The position numbers and the translations under genes were made by a program. The notes under the pieces were generated by a model. The model did not search any database. It was given only the letters and a program-made list of their open reading frames with translations, and was not told the DNA's origin. 64,000 nucleotides of DNA from Caprella mutica (Eukaryota; Arthropoda; Malacostraca; Amphipoda; Caprellidae), in assembly GCA_947561585.1 (NCBI GenBank), contig CANNZV010000326.1, positions 183,710-247,709 of the forward strand. The letters run 5' to 3'. Positions 25,833 through 36,996 of this stretch are shown in pieces (position 1 is the first letter of the stretch; each line of letters opens with the position of its first letter).

Positions 25833-26301
25833 GGTTACTATTCATTAGTCCGACGCCCCATTAGTCCGACGCCCAACTAGTCCGACACTTTAGTAATTTA
25901 TTACTGATTTAACATAAAATATATGTATATAGGGGGGGGGGTGCCGCCCCCCGAACCCCCCTGAATGGTCATTAAACAATCATGAAGTGTGCAGTACAAC
26001 AAACTAGCAGATACAATAAACTACATTAAATGATGAAATAAAGTGATGGATTGCATCATAAATTACTATTAGAAATAAAGTAAAATAAAAGAGTAATATA
26101 AAGTTCTAAAATGAAAGAAATGAAAAATTAATTTATTATTTAGATTAGTTATTAATTGAGCATACCTATTTAATCATATTTTTTATTTTAATCAAAAAAT
26201 AAAAATAAAAATAGCACAGAAAGATGGAACTGTCGGACTATTGGGGCGTCGGACTAATGGGGCGTCGCACTAATGTTGCGTCGGACTATTGAGAAGTCCC
26301 C
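25833..26301. mobile_element. Array-ended element 3 with perfect 9-bp target duplication
   Basis: A 469-bp element flanked by the identical 9-mer TGTTGAAAC at 25824-25832 and 26302-26310. The left array (25842-25889) is three 16-bp units of CATTAGTCCGACGCCC type. The right array (26230-26300) is four inverted units of GGACTAATGGGGCGTC type. The outermost bases form a gapped TIR. The interior is AT-rich, with a G9/C-rich patch at 25932-25970 and no coding sequence. A 9-bp duplication is typical of Mutator-like elements. Confidence 0.85.
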
Positions 26302-26689
26302 TGTTGAAACAGCATGACACAGTGTATTGTAGTAACTCACAAAGACTGTTAATCCAATGTATCTGGTGTATAAATTTCCTTATTATGAGAGTTGGCCCTA
26401 CTTTTTCAAGTTTAGGAGTGAATCAAAACGACTGTTTTGTTCTAATCAACGTCAATTTAACTACTTTTAAGTATCACCTGCAACTCACCACGTAGGTAGG
26501 GGCAAAATCAAACCATTCATATAAGTCAAAACAAATCAAATTTGATTCAACTAATTCTGTCTATGTGTACATTATATTATCAAATGCAACGAAAGAAATG
26601 ACGAAACAGTAATTATCGTGAACACTGCTATTGATTGTTCCTGCTAACTGGTTTTGTTCAAATACAAAGTATTGCCAACTTTTCAAGCC

Positions 26690-27020
26690 ACTGTAACACG
26701 ACGTAGACTGTAGTTGACGTAAGATGGTATGGCTAAGCAGTTCTTGTCAGAAATTTCCATGGTCGAGTTATCAGCAGAAGCACTGAGATCTTTTAGCCAG
26801 CACACAGTCCAGACATCAATCCTCTTGATTTCTATTTCTAACTTGCAGCACAGAAAACACTCTATTTGCAATCCATTCAAGATCTGATAGAATGTGTGTA
26901 GCTTTTTGCTAGAAATTATGACGCAGCAAAAATTGAGAAGATGACGAAGAACGTCTTGAAGCGCGCAAGACTTTCCCTATACTCGATGCCGGTGGACATT
27001 CTCCACACCTTCTATAGATA
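26690..27020 (+). pseudogene. mariner-type transposase C-terminal remnant
   Basis: The plus strand around 26790-26830 reads AHSPDINPLDFYF, the segment around the last catalytic acidic residue of Tc1/mariner transposases (W.P.SPDLNPLD). It continues with IQDLIECV, NYDAAKIEKMTKNVLKRAR and finally LDAGGHSPHLL near 27000, a typical mariner C-terminus (GG.HFEHLL). Frameshifts are needed between these pieces. The N-terminal half is missing or unrecognisable. Confidence 0.6.
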
Positions 27021-27215
27021 GCCTTCAGAAGTGTTTTCATTGTTTTAAAAATGAGTTTGTAATAGATTATTTTTTAGTACCAAACCATATCTTCTAGGAA
27101 ATATATTTGCTTCCTCTAAATTCTAATTTCAAATGTTTTTATTGATGGGTCAAATACTTAAATAATAATACAAAAAGAAAAAAAAAACGTACTGTATGTG
27201 TGGGATATCCTGTAG

Positions 27216-28680
27216 AAATCCCTCCGAGGAAAAAATCCCTCGGCGGAAAAAAATCCCCCGGATAAAATCCCCCCAGCAAACATATTTGTGCCCAATTTGT
27301 AGAAAAGTGTTGAAGAAAAATATGACGAATATAGTTCAGGGTATCCGTAAAAAATTAGACGATTTAAAAGAGTTGAAATTTGGAAACTATATTTGCTAGA
27401 AGATCTAAATAGGTTTCATTTTGGAGTTAATAATTCCAAGTTTTATTTCGTAATAACTTTTGCATTACACTACCACCACCAGTCTCAATAAACTTATCAA
27501 TACGAAAAATGTTTTTTTTATTACATTCTGTATTGAGTATTCCATTTAAAACAGTGTCAAATAAATGCATCACATGACATGTTAAGATTCAAAGAACAAT
27601 AGTTTTCCTTATTTATGTCTCGGCAGATAAATTTTTGAATGATTTGGTTTAATCTCATTGATAATTAAGTTTCTATAGCCATGGTAATAATGTTTCTGTC
27701 CTCGCTGTTTTTTCATGGCCTCAATTTCTTTTATTTAAATTGTGCACTGTACCGTGGACATATCACGTAACGTAATTTCATTCTACCTTTATTTTACATA
27801 ATATTGATAATCAATAAAAAAATTCATCACGAATCCATTTTTAAACATCACCACAGTGATAAGTTTTCTCTATTCCTCTGTTAACTGTGCCATTCTTAAG
27901 ATAATAAACCGCTAATGAAATTGAAGCTCTACAGATGTGCCTATTTATCCCCTTTATGTATAAAAGATATCAAAAGAAATTTGAGATTCTATTCTTTCTA
28001 ATGAAACCTCTTTCAGTCTTCTAATCATAATAGTTTACAAATTACAGCCATTTTAATTCGGCTAATTTTTTGCGGATCCATGCTAACTCTATAAATAATG
28101 TAATAAAAACAAACGTTTTTCGTATGGATAAGTTTATTGAAACTGGTGGTGGCAGTGTAATGCTAAATTTGATATGAAATAAAACTTGGAATTCTTATAT
28201 TAAAAATGAAACCTATTTCAATCTTCTAACAATTATAGTTTACAAATTACAACCCTTTTAAATCGGATATTTTTTTGCGGACACCCTGTATTATCACGTA
28301 CACGGTTGCTCAACTTCAACTTCTATCTTATAATCTACAGATTACTGTCCCAAAATAAGGCCACCATCCGTGTACGGGTTAAAGACTGCGAAAAGCCCTT
28401 AGCATACAATTTAAGCTTTTAGTTTTGTATTTACAATTTTCCTATTTTCAGTGACGTTAGAGAACTACAGTCTAAAAACTTTATATTTATAAATTCAAAC
28501 TGTTGTAATTTGATTCTATAAATACATGCTTTCCTTTCTGATATTGTCTTTTTCTTCTATTTGTAGGTATTTAAGGAACAAAATGGATGAAATTAAATAT
28601 TACATAATCTATATTTGACGTGGGGATATTCTTTCGTCGTTGGATGTTTTTCGGGGATTTCTTCCTCAGGAGATTTTTTA
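27216..28680. mobile_element. Array-ended element 4
   Basis: The left array (27216-27276) has units such as CCCTCGGCGGAAAAAAAT and CCCCCGGATAAAAT. The right array (28621-28680) has inverted counterparts such as TCGGGGATTTCTTCCTC. The unit length is about 16-18 bp. Nearly all of the interior is another TIR element (27337-28288), so that element inserted into this one or forms its core. No target duplication was resolved and the borders are approximate. Confidence 0.5.
27337..28288. mobile_element. Nonautonomous TIR element with ~190-bp inverted repeats
   Basis: The left end CAGGGTATCCGTAAAAAAT and the right end (read in reverse) CAGGGTGTCCGCAAAAAAAT begin inverted repeats of roughly 190 bp. 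These extend to the shared ACTACCACCACCAGT / ACTGGTGGTGGCAGT stretch (27467 and 28143). The right end is followed by TA. An additional copy of the right terminal ~75 bp lies at 28003-28078 in direct orientation, ending TTTTTTGCGGATCC. The termini and TA suggest a Tc1/mariner-group MITE. No coding sequence was seen. Confidence 0.75.
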
Positions 28681-28788
28681 CGTTTTGTTATCAAACTCTA
28701 CAATAGCCGTTCTACGTTCGACTCGCTTATTTTCAGTCGTAAGGGAAAGAATGTACACCGTTTGTTTTGAATGTGAACTAGGTAAGTT

Positions 28789-30165
28789 CTGGGAGGAGCA
28801 TAAGTAACTCTCCCTTTAAAAAAAAAAAAATAATAAAGTATGAAAGGAATAACGCTGGGAATAATTGCAAACGATAGAGGAACTCTTAAAGTTTATTTTA
28901 CAACTAAGTATCGAATAAAATATCCTTTAAATGATTAAAATTGTTGGTGAAACATAAACGTACTCTTTTAATGAAGCTGTTCATTACTGCACTTATCATC
29001 TCCGGATTTATCCAGCTGATTTCTTGAATAATTTTCAGTTTTATTTCCTGTAGAGTATTAGGCTTGTCAATATAAATTTTTCCTTTTAAATATCCCCAAA
29101 AGAAATAAGTCAAGTGGGCTCAGATCTGGAGATCTTGGTGGCCACAGTACGTCACCAAAACGCGAAATTACTCGTTGTGGAAAATTCAGCCTTAGCATGT
29201 CCATAGTTTCCCTTGCAGTATGAGCTGTAGCTACATCTTGTTGCAAAAGAATAGTTTCTGTATTCATGTCTTCCACCTCACGAAAAAAAAATACCCTTGC
29301 AACATGTGTCTATATCTGTTTCCATTCACAGTCACTGTATTGCCTTCAACATTTTCAAAAAAATATGGGCAAATGATTTTTGATGACGTTGTTCTGCACC
29401 ACACTGATACTTTATGTGGATGAAGTGGATGCTCATGGATCTCTCATGGATTTTCAGATGCCCAGATTGTGCAGTTTTGTTTATGGACTTCACCATTAAG
29501 CTGAAAATGAGCTTCATCAGTCATGATTAGGTTCGCTATTAAATTTTCATCATCTTCAAGCTGCAGAACTTTTTGAGCAAAATCCAACCGATTTTGGTAG
29601 TCCGTAAGGTGAAGCTCATTCGTCAGTTTAATTTATTAGGATGATATTTCAAATCTTCTTTTTCAAAATTCGTTGTAGAGACCTGCGAGATATCGTTAGT
29701 TGAGTAGAACCTTTCCTCGTTGAAGTTGTGGGCCGATCAGCAACGCTTGCTGAAACAGCCTGAATTGAAACATCAGCTCTAACGGTTCGCAGCCTCCCAA
29801 GGCGCTGTTTGTCTACTGTTGATCCGGTTTCTTTGAATTTAGAGACCATTGCTTTTATGCAATTTTTATCAGGACATCTTTCATCATTAAAAATGTTCCC
29901 GTAACTGCAATAATTGAACCATTACACAAACGGTAGAGTTCAACAAATTTTGCTTGTTGTTCTTTCGTGGAGTGTACCATTTTGAAGGTGAATTTTAAAT
30001 ATTTATTACCGCAGTATACACTGGGTATCTGAAGACAGAGTACGTCATTTTAATAAACTTTAAAAGTTCCTCTGTCGTTTGCAATTATCCCCATTGTTAT
30101 TATACCTTTCATAATTTATTTATCATTAAATTTTTAAAAGGGTGCGTAACTTATGCGCCGCCCTG
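28789..30165 (-). mobile_element. mariner-type DNA transposon, nearly full length
   Basis: Two imperfect TIRs of about 110 bp bound the element. The left end has GGAGGAGCATAAGT and the right end (reverse complement) GGCGGCGCATAAGTTACG. Both continue into a shared GATAATTGCAAACGA.AGAGG stretch. The right end is followed by TA, while the left flank is degenerate. The transposase lies on the minus strand between the TIRs. The size of ~1.38 kb is usual for a mariner. Confidence 0.85.
28904..29980 (-). pseudogene. mariner-type transposase, frameshifted
   Basis: The start codon at 29980-29978 opens MVHSTKEQQAKFVELY. An HTH region follows at 29849-29649, with SKFKETGSTVDKQRLGRLRT and TISRRSLQRILKK, as in the family's second helix-turn-helix. 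The catalytic part reads MTDEAHF (first D, about 29525), QQDVATAHTARETMDM (second D, about 29250) and WPPRSPDLSPLDLFLLG (third acidic region, about 29130). It ends with SWINPEMISAVMNSFIKR and stops at 28904. At least three frameshifts or small deletions separate the segments, so no full protein is made. The acidic residues remain recognisable. Recruitment to DNA would be through the TIRs at 28789 and 30165. Confidence 0.85.
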
Positions 30166-31099
30166 TATATCCAATGCAATATTAAATATTTTTGTTTTGT
30201 AAAGACATAGAATTGGAAAACTTGTTATATAAACGTTTATATACTTCATGAAATAATTTAAATCTCAAGCAGAAGCAGGATATACATTGTTTTTTTATAA
30301 AAATAAAATTACAAATCAAAACAAAGAGTGTACAATTTTTTTTCTTCCACGTCATATCAGTGTTTCGTACCATTGGGCCGTATGTTAAATAGGGCACTAG
30401 CACAATGAAGTAGCACTGCGCACTTTGAAGTGTCTCTCTCGTATGTTTAATTGGTACTACACACTAAGCACTTCAAAGTAGCACTACACGGTGTAGTATC
30501 GCACTACAGTTTCGTATGCAAAAAGACTTTTTAGTGCTACTTCGCTTTTTAACGAATTTTGAAGTGCCACACTACGCCTTTAAGGTATTTGTGTGAAATT
30601 TTGTCCTGTTATGCAAAATATTAGTCCTTGTACAGCGTAGTAATCCCCATCCACTTGTTAAAAACCATATTACATTTCATATAGTACACCAAAATACAAA
30701 AACTATACCTGAAAAAATATGTTATAATCTTTACAAAAATAATATTTGTTATTTGGTAAATACCCCAATAATCAGCACCTTCAGCCACCACCATCCGTTG
30801 GAATAATAAAAAAAATACAACAGATATGAGAAAATTAAACCGTGCACATCATTGGAAAGGGGTATTATTCGTTCTTTCTCATAAATGATTAACTTCTTGA
30901 TGATAAATCTTATAGAAAAAATTATAAACAAAAATCCTCATATATATTCAACTATTGTTTGCTGCCCCCTCCTCGGTTGTCTCAATTAGTAAGTTGTATT
31001 TAATAAGCTTTCTCGTTTTTGGTAGAAACAAAAACCAATTGCAAGTAGTGATTTGTCAGCGTGATTGATGATAGAATCTTATTATTTCTTGATTTTACG

Positions 31100-32150
31100 G
31101 TTAGGTGCCGAATATTGAAAAGTGCCGATTCAACATGCTAGTTAAGTTGCCCTTTTATAGTTATGGGAATAATAAATAATTATCACCTACTTCTAATTAG
31201 GTGTTCTTTTATAAAAAAAACTTATCCCATAGAGCCACTTAAGTCTCTGGGTCCTTTTTATGTATAATTATAAACTTGAGGAACTTGAGGTATATTAATT
31301 GAATTCTATGAAACTGACTAATAATGGTTAAGATTGGTTAAAGGTTTTAGAAATGAAACACAAAAGGTTCCTGTATTATTGTAATCTGATTAAGTTGAAA
31401 TAGTACAAAGTTCTAAGACTTACGCACAAGTCTTTAAAATAAACACAACACAAGTTTTAAATGAACTAAGGGGTTTGAGTAGCCAACTCACAAAGCCCAT
31501 AGGCGTGGCCAAGTTCCAACCGGAATCAGGACCAACCCATCTTTCGATAGACTATCGCGAACTATGAACGGGTCAGCAAGATGTTGAGTGCTTATAAAGG
31601 CGGACAGGAGGGTTCAACCTTCCAGTGAGTGAATACACTTCTGTTAAGGTACTGATAGTACTTTCCCAAAGATGTTTTTCTACTCACTGCAGATAGAAAT
31701 AACACACAATGCATTATTTGAATTTAACACGCTAGTGCATCGAATAGTTCTTACTGTTAAAACCTGATTTTCTAATAAACAGTCAATTTAACCATACTAT
31801 TTCAGAATCTATTGGTAACTTATTACATGATCAGAAATGTTACAAGTTCCTAACTATTAATTAAGTATTTAAATTAGAATAATTTAAATACTTACTTATT
31901 CTCTTTTAAATTAATTAAGTACTAATTTCAATTCTATCTATAGGAAAGAAACTCCCTAATACTCAATACTTCTAAATTATATAACTGAGTTACAAAGTTC
32001 ATGAAGTTATATAACTGAGTACAAATTTATAAAGTTATATTCTGAGTTACAAGTTATAAAGTTATGTTCTGAGGTTACAAGTTATAAAGTTATGTTCTGA
32101 GGTTACAAGTTATAAAGTTATGTTTCGAGGTTTTTTTTATAAATAAAAAA
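31100..32150. other. Block interrupting the Harbinger element, with tandem repeat
   Basis: The Harbinger reading is lost across this block, so it is probably a later insertion. It includes a TATA-like CTTATAAAGGCGGACAG near 31600. A 28-bp tandem repeat also occurs (GTTACAAGTTATAAAGTTAT with TTCTGAG, about 31985-32125, roughly five degenerate copies). It could be a solo LTR or an intron-like remnant. I could not define termini or a target duplication. Confidence 0.4.
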
Positions 32151-32159
32151 CATTTACAA

Positions 32160-32460
32160 TGTATTTGTCAGGATCGAATCAAAGTTCCATCAATCACACC
32201 AATGGCATAAGGGTGAGTAAAGTTCATACCCTAAATGTGTTCAGCTTGTTGAAGTTCTTCTCTTGTTCTTGGGATATATGTGAATATAATTGTTACATTT
32301 CGAAACGATTTTATCCTCTACTTCTTTGATAGCCTGGCTTAGAATACCTTGGTTTATGGACAATTTTTTACACACGTTTATATGTAATCCCAGTTCTTCT
32401 ATACATACCAAAGAAAACACTTAACGTTTTTTTTCGTTCCGGTTAGAGAATGACCTCTGG
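32160..32460 (-). pseudogene. HARBI1-like transposase remnant
   Basis: On the minus strand at 32211-32177 the reading is PYAIGVIDGTLI, matching the conserved V.G.IDGTH. box that carries the first catalytic D of Harbinger nucleases. Upstream, GLHINVCKKLSINQGILSQA and IVSKCNNYIHIYP resemble the helical region before it. A continuation, degraded, may lie at 31080-30750. The adjacent downstream part is displaced by other sequence. Stops interrupt the frame. Confidence 0.6.
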
Positions 32461-33279
32461 ATCAGTATCTATAGTGCCAGGGAAAATATTTTTTATAGTA
32501 TGAACATGGTTTTCAGTAAAGCAAAATACACGCTTATATTCATTTGCAGTCGTTCCTGACGTTATTTCCAGATGATACCTCTAATGAAAACAAAACAGAT
32601 CCATGGTCCAGTACCATGGCAAATAAGACAACACATCAAATTAAACTGAAAATAAAGCAAAGTGTGCTCTTGTAGGGTGGTCTCCAGGACACTTCAAAAT
32701 ATTTAAGTACGCACTTCACTTTTCGCCAAATTTAGCATACCAAACCGTAGTGTGGAAATGGGCACTATGGAGAATAGTGTGCAGGTGGGCACTGCAAGAT
32801 AAAATCTCGCGTCACACTATGACCTGTAGTGTGTAGTGCTATTTCAAAGTGCTAGTGCCCGATTTAACATACGGGCCATTGTTACACAGGAAATATTAAA
32901 AACTTAAATAAAATTTTATTAAATAATTTTAATTAATCTCATATGCATATAGGATAATGTATACTGAACCGAATTGCATGCGGTTTCCATATTTTGATCT
33001 TACTGCTTAGTTCTATAATATTATGTTATAAACTCATTTTTTCTCGGTCTTTTAAAAAATCTGTTGGATCTAAACGGAGCAATTCAATGAAAAGTGACTT
33101 TTCTATAAACATGTCCTTCAGCCGTAGGTTTATCTCTCATTTGCGATTGAGGATTGTTTGTTTGAACTTTTTCCTCTTGTAAATCGCGAGAGAGTTACTA
33201 CTAGATCAAATAGCAAGGACCAGACATTGAATTTACACTCAACTTACTCTCTAATTCTCATTAAAAAGAAAGATAATAC

Positions 33280-33960
33280 ATAGGGACTACCAACCTCTAT
33301 TTTGGCAGCAAGAAATTTATTCTACAATATCTCGCGAGTGACTCTGAAGATATGGAGGATCTTCCTAATTTCTTCCATCGGAATTTTCAGCCATTCACTC
33401 TTACTCTTATATTGACCTTCAGAGACTAAAGGGGTAATTCCATGTGTTCCAGCTCAATTTTACGATCTTCATATCAATGGTTAAACATATGTGCAGTGCA
33501 AATCTAAGCATTACAGTCTTAGAACATGCAATCACATTCAAAAACATAGTTTGGCACATTTGATGCATATGGTCACCTAAGATGTTTAGGTAATCTTTGT
33601 CAACAAATATCCACGATATGGCTGCCCAAAACATTGCTGATCCTCCACCGTGGGAAGAAGACTGCCCTGGTTGAAAACATCCCTGGGCTGTCTACACACG
33701 TAAGCTCGATCCGAAGTCGGAAAAAGAGTAAAAGTGGACTTACCATAGAATATTACTAGCTTCCACTGATCTGGAAAGCAGATATAATTATGGTCTGTGT
33801 ATCCCATGGTACCCTATCATCTGCCTCTCAACGCCTCGATGAGAAAGCAAGAGGTTTCTACATGGCGGCTCTTTCACGTTATACAGCTTTATGGAGCACA
33901 TTACGAACGGATTTGGTAGAAACTGGAATGCTTAGATTCTGATTTAACTCTGCACCCACT
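33280..33960 (-). pseudogene. Tc1-like transposase remnant
   Basis: The minus reading from 33800 contains DQWKLVIFYGKSTFTLFPTS, then DRAYVCRQPRD, and after a frameshift FWAAISW and YLNILGDHMHQM. This is the order of a Tc1 transposase (W..VIFSDES.F.LF...G...V.R ... WG.IS ... Y..IL). The residues corresponding to the catalytic D in SDES and DNAP are replaced or frame-shifted. The N-terminal helix-turn-helix is poorly visible near 33950-33830. No TIRs were identified. Confidence 0.65.
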
Positions 33961-33984
33961 TAAGTCAAAAAGAGGTTTAATGGG

Positions 33985-34300
33985 TGGCCGGGCCTTCCGC
34001 CGCACAACACTTTCGCCGAACGAAACTTTCACCGAACGTCACTTTCGCCGAAATTAAAAAAAAACATTATATTTTGTAATTTTTCAGACATACAGGGCAT
34101 CTATGCGATCAGGTTGTGGGGCCCAATGGAGAGGCATGCACCTCTCTGTCCAGGTTTGATAATGACAACATGTACACTTTACTGTTTTTCAATATGAAAT
34201 AAGTATGCTAAAGTATTCTAGAAAGTTGTCTTATTTTCGACGAAAGTGTGGTGAGGTGAAAGTGTCGTGTTGTAAAGTTGTTTTCGGTAAAGTTGTAAAT
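33985..34300. mobile_element. Array-ended element 5 (short)
   Basis: The left array (33991-34052) has 16-bp units such as ACTTTCGCCGAACGAA. The right array (34225-34297) has inverted units such as TTTCGACGAAAGTG and AGGTGAAAGTGTCG. The middle is only ~170 bp and noncoding. Next to the right array is a 21-bp direct repeat (GATCGCCGATCTCTTTC, 34320-34366). The borders are uncertain and no target duplication was found. Confidence 0.6.
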
Positions 34301-34665
34301 GACCTACAATACTACATGATCGCCGATCTCTTTCATGATCGCCGATCTCTTTCGCGATCGCCGATAAATTCCAGAGAGGTTGGCAGACCGATCAGAAATG
34401 CTCAGCGTTTTTGTTAATCGAAGCTCCTGCAATTCGAGCACCAACAGTTTGCTCTTTTTCAAAATCATTCAGGTCACACAATTGAACTAAATATCAAATA
34501 AATCTTGATTACAATGGAAAATATACAATTGTATAGCAAGAACAACCTAAACACAGTGAATATATTCTAGCATTATATTTGGGATAGAATCGCATTTATA
34601 GGCTAAAGCACTAAAAAGTGTAGTGTTCCAATTATTTTATCCTACCCTTGAATACAGTTAATTCG

Positions 34666-34830
34666 TGTCCGGACATTTCGTCGCGGCGGAGACAATTCGT
34701 CACGGACATTTCGTCGAAGACAATTCGTCGTGGACAATTTGATGCGTGCAATTCGTCGTGAACAATTCGTCGTGGACAATTCGTTGCGGACAATTTGTCT
34801 GTGCCAATTCATCGCGGACACTTTTCTATA
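34666..34830 (+). repeat. Unpaired ~15-bp array (ACAATTCGTCG)
   Basis: About ten units of 13-16 bp of type GACAATTCGTCGTGG, running 34670-34822. The motif is of the same kind as the ends of the array-ended elements, but no inverted partner was found nearby. A related, degenerate array in the same orientation is at 43395-43485. It is probably one end of a broken element. Confidence 0.75.
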
Positions 34831-35129
34831 TTTTTGGTCTGTATTCGTTCCTATATATATATATTTAAATATATTTTAATATTAGTTTTTATATATTTAC
34901 ATTAATTCAACCCAATGTTTTACCAATCTTGTAAATTCTTCAAATCGCATCAATAAATTTTGAGTTCGTTTGATTTGAGGTTTTCAGGTTTGTATAAATT
35001 ACTTGTATTGTTGATACCAAAAAAATATATAAGTTTCAATTTATTTTAAATGTTTACTAATTTATTTCAAAAAGTGGAATAATTTATACAACAACAAATT
35101 AATACTATTATTATTAAGGGAGAATCTCA

Positions 35130-36990
35130 GCTCGCCGTTGTTAGGGCGGGTGGGATCTGAAGTCGTGATTTGGGTAAATATGTTCTGATTCCCACTGAAC
35201 CTATTTAGAGGTTATTTGTTGAAATTCTCCAAACACCCAATTCTTCCAAGAAAGGAAGCAAAATGTGAGAAGCTGAGGTTCTTGATGATTCTGTGAAGGT
35301 CCGTAAGGTTTCAATCTAAAGTTGAGTTCCCTATAGTCGTGTATTAAGTAGAACATTCTTGTTGTTGGATTCAATGTTTCTTTACCCTGTTAGAATCAGT
35401 AGGGTATAACGAAGTATCTTTCACATCAAAGACAGTATCCTTTGACTTCTTCTCTTGTTGAAAGGTAACTCAAAGAACTTTTGTTCAGTCTACAGGATGA
35501 TAAGATCGCCCACCTTCTCCTGTTGCTTTCTACAATCCAACGGTAAACTGAGAATTTACATGTGCTGTATGACACATGGTAAGGATGTTCTGATTTGGCT
35601 TGCTAATAAATCTGTAATTCATTTCAAATGGTACTGTCGTCTCCTTAAACCCTGAAGGGTGACAGTGATTAGGTGCACAGTGAGTTCAGGGCGTCCATAC
35701 ATCGATTTACAGTATGGCTCCTCGTCCTCTAACAAACCACGCCTTTTATATAATAGCTCTTTCACACCAGTTTCCCTGAAGATGATGCTGGTCATTATCT
35801 CTGCTTCCAGTGTGCTTTGAAAACAGAAGCGTAGTTCTCAAAAATGTCCCACTACCCCTATCATTATTTTTACTACCAGGAAAGTGAATTCCTGCAGCTG
35901 TTCTGCCAGATTGAAGCTTTGAGCCTTCTGTGAAACAAGTCACTGTTAAGCTTCCACTGTGTGGTTGGAAGCTTCAGCACTCATCTTAAATATCACTTGT
36001 AGATTTAACCGAAGGTAACTTAGGTCACCGGGGAAGACTCTATTGGGTAGCTCCATACATCAGTTAACTGGTTCTGATGCACCAAAGTTTCCCAAGTGGT
36101 ATCACCTATCCCCAGACTTCCCTGCTTCAGCCGGTTGCTTAGCCTTCAAGAAAATAAGTTAGATATGGCAGTCCAAGAAGAATCTCCAGTGCGTCTGTGT
36201 GTGTACCTGGGAATGCGGATTAAACAGCAATTTAAGTCTTCCGCTGCCGTGAAGATAGCTACAGGTCGCACGTCCGACTCTCCAACATCGCTCTTCAAAC
36301 CGTAACAGCGTAGCTCATGATAAGCCGGATCATTATACGTAGTGAATTTTTACATTATAACCTTTGGGGAAAAGCCCTCAAGTCTTCTCAACTGTTTGTC
36401 TATATAAAAGAAGGCATCAATTGGGTTTTGAAGTCTCTGCTTCAAGTCCAGAGTCACTTCAAGATAGCTAATCCTGCCTACACACCAAATTTCCTGCCAG
36501 TAAGCTTTACAAGGTGGTAGTTCAATTTACGTATCTATGTTAACTATCTTCAATAGCCTCTAGGCCACCCTGGACTCGTTCACTGATAGTGATAGAATCA
36601 ATTCCTGTTGATAACCAGAGTAAGATGTCAGCATGAGCCGGTACGTATATACCTGACACATTGATAGTTTCCTGAGAAGTTCATTCATTACCAAACTGAA
36701 CAAAAGTGGTGAGAGAATTCCTCCTTTTTGAGTGTTTCTATTCAAGCGAACCATAGTGTTATATTCACTTAGGGTAGCTCTGACTGTGGCTCTTATGTAT
36801 CCCCAGGATACTTACTTAATTCTATTCCAGCATTAATAAAAGAGATTCCATTAGCCTCCAGAGAAACGTTAGAAGAGGCTTCAATATCCCGGAAGACAGC
36901 AAGAGCTAATTCTTTGTAGAGCACTGCTTTTTCAAAGCCTTTGTTTAACGGCAAGCAGAGCTACATCAGTTGATTGGCCATATTTGAATG
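35130..36990 (-). pseudogene. LINE-A: reverse transcriptase and RNase H part
   Basis: Minus strand. The RT core reads QKGGILSPLLFSLVMNELLR (36725-36665), the box QGG.LSPLL; the YADD box follows as AHADILLW near 36630. Downstream, YLEVTLDLKQRL and GFSPKVIM (about 36470-36365) match the RT thumb. RNase H begins near 35943 with TEGSKLQSG and AAGIHFPGSKN, where TEGS stands for the catalytic TDGS. The frame then fades toward 35130. Stops and frameshifts are frequent. This is the 3' half of a LINE of R1/Loa/Jockey-like type whose 5' half lies at 38000-42030. Confidence 0.75.
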
Positions 36991-36996
36991 GAAATA

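Larger units (their letters stand above)
30375..32877 (-). mobile_element. PIF/Harbinger-type element, 2.5 kb, with ATT target duplication
   Basis: The TIRs begin GGGCCGTATGTTAAATAGGG (left) and GGCCCGTATGTTAAATCGGG (right, reverse complement). They continue with GCACTAGCAC and further CACTTTGAAGT-type subterminal repeats. Both ends abut ATT (30372-30374 and 32878-32880), a 3-bp duplication as produced by PIF/Harbinger elements. A transposase remnant lies on the minus strand, and a foreign block probably occupies about 31100-32150. Confidence 0.8.

Noticed and set aside
25932..25970. G9 and C6 runs as a possible G-quadruplex regulatory site
   Set aside because: It lies inside a short non-autonomous element. 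There is no gene nearby to regulate.
31590..31620. CTTATAAAGGCGGACAG as a host core promoter
   Set aside because: It sits inside a transposon with no downstream gene. If it is a promoter, it is more likely that of an LTR remnant.
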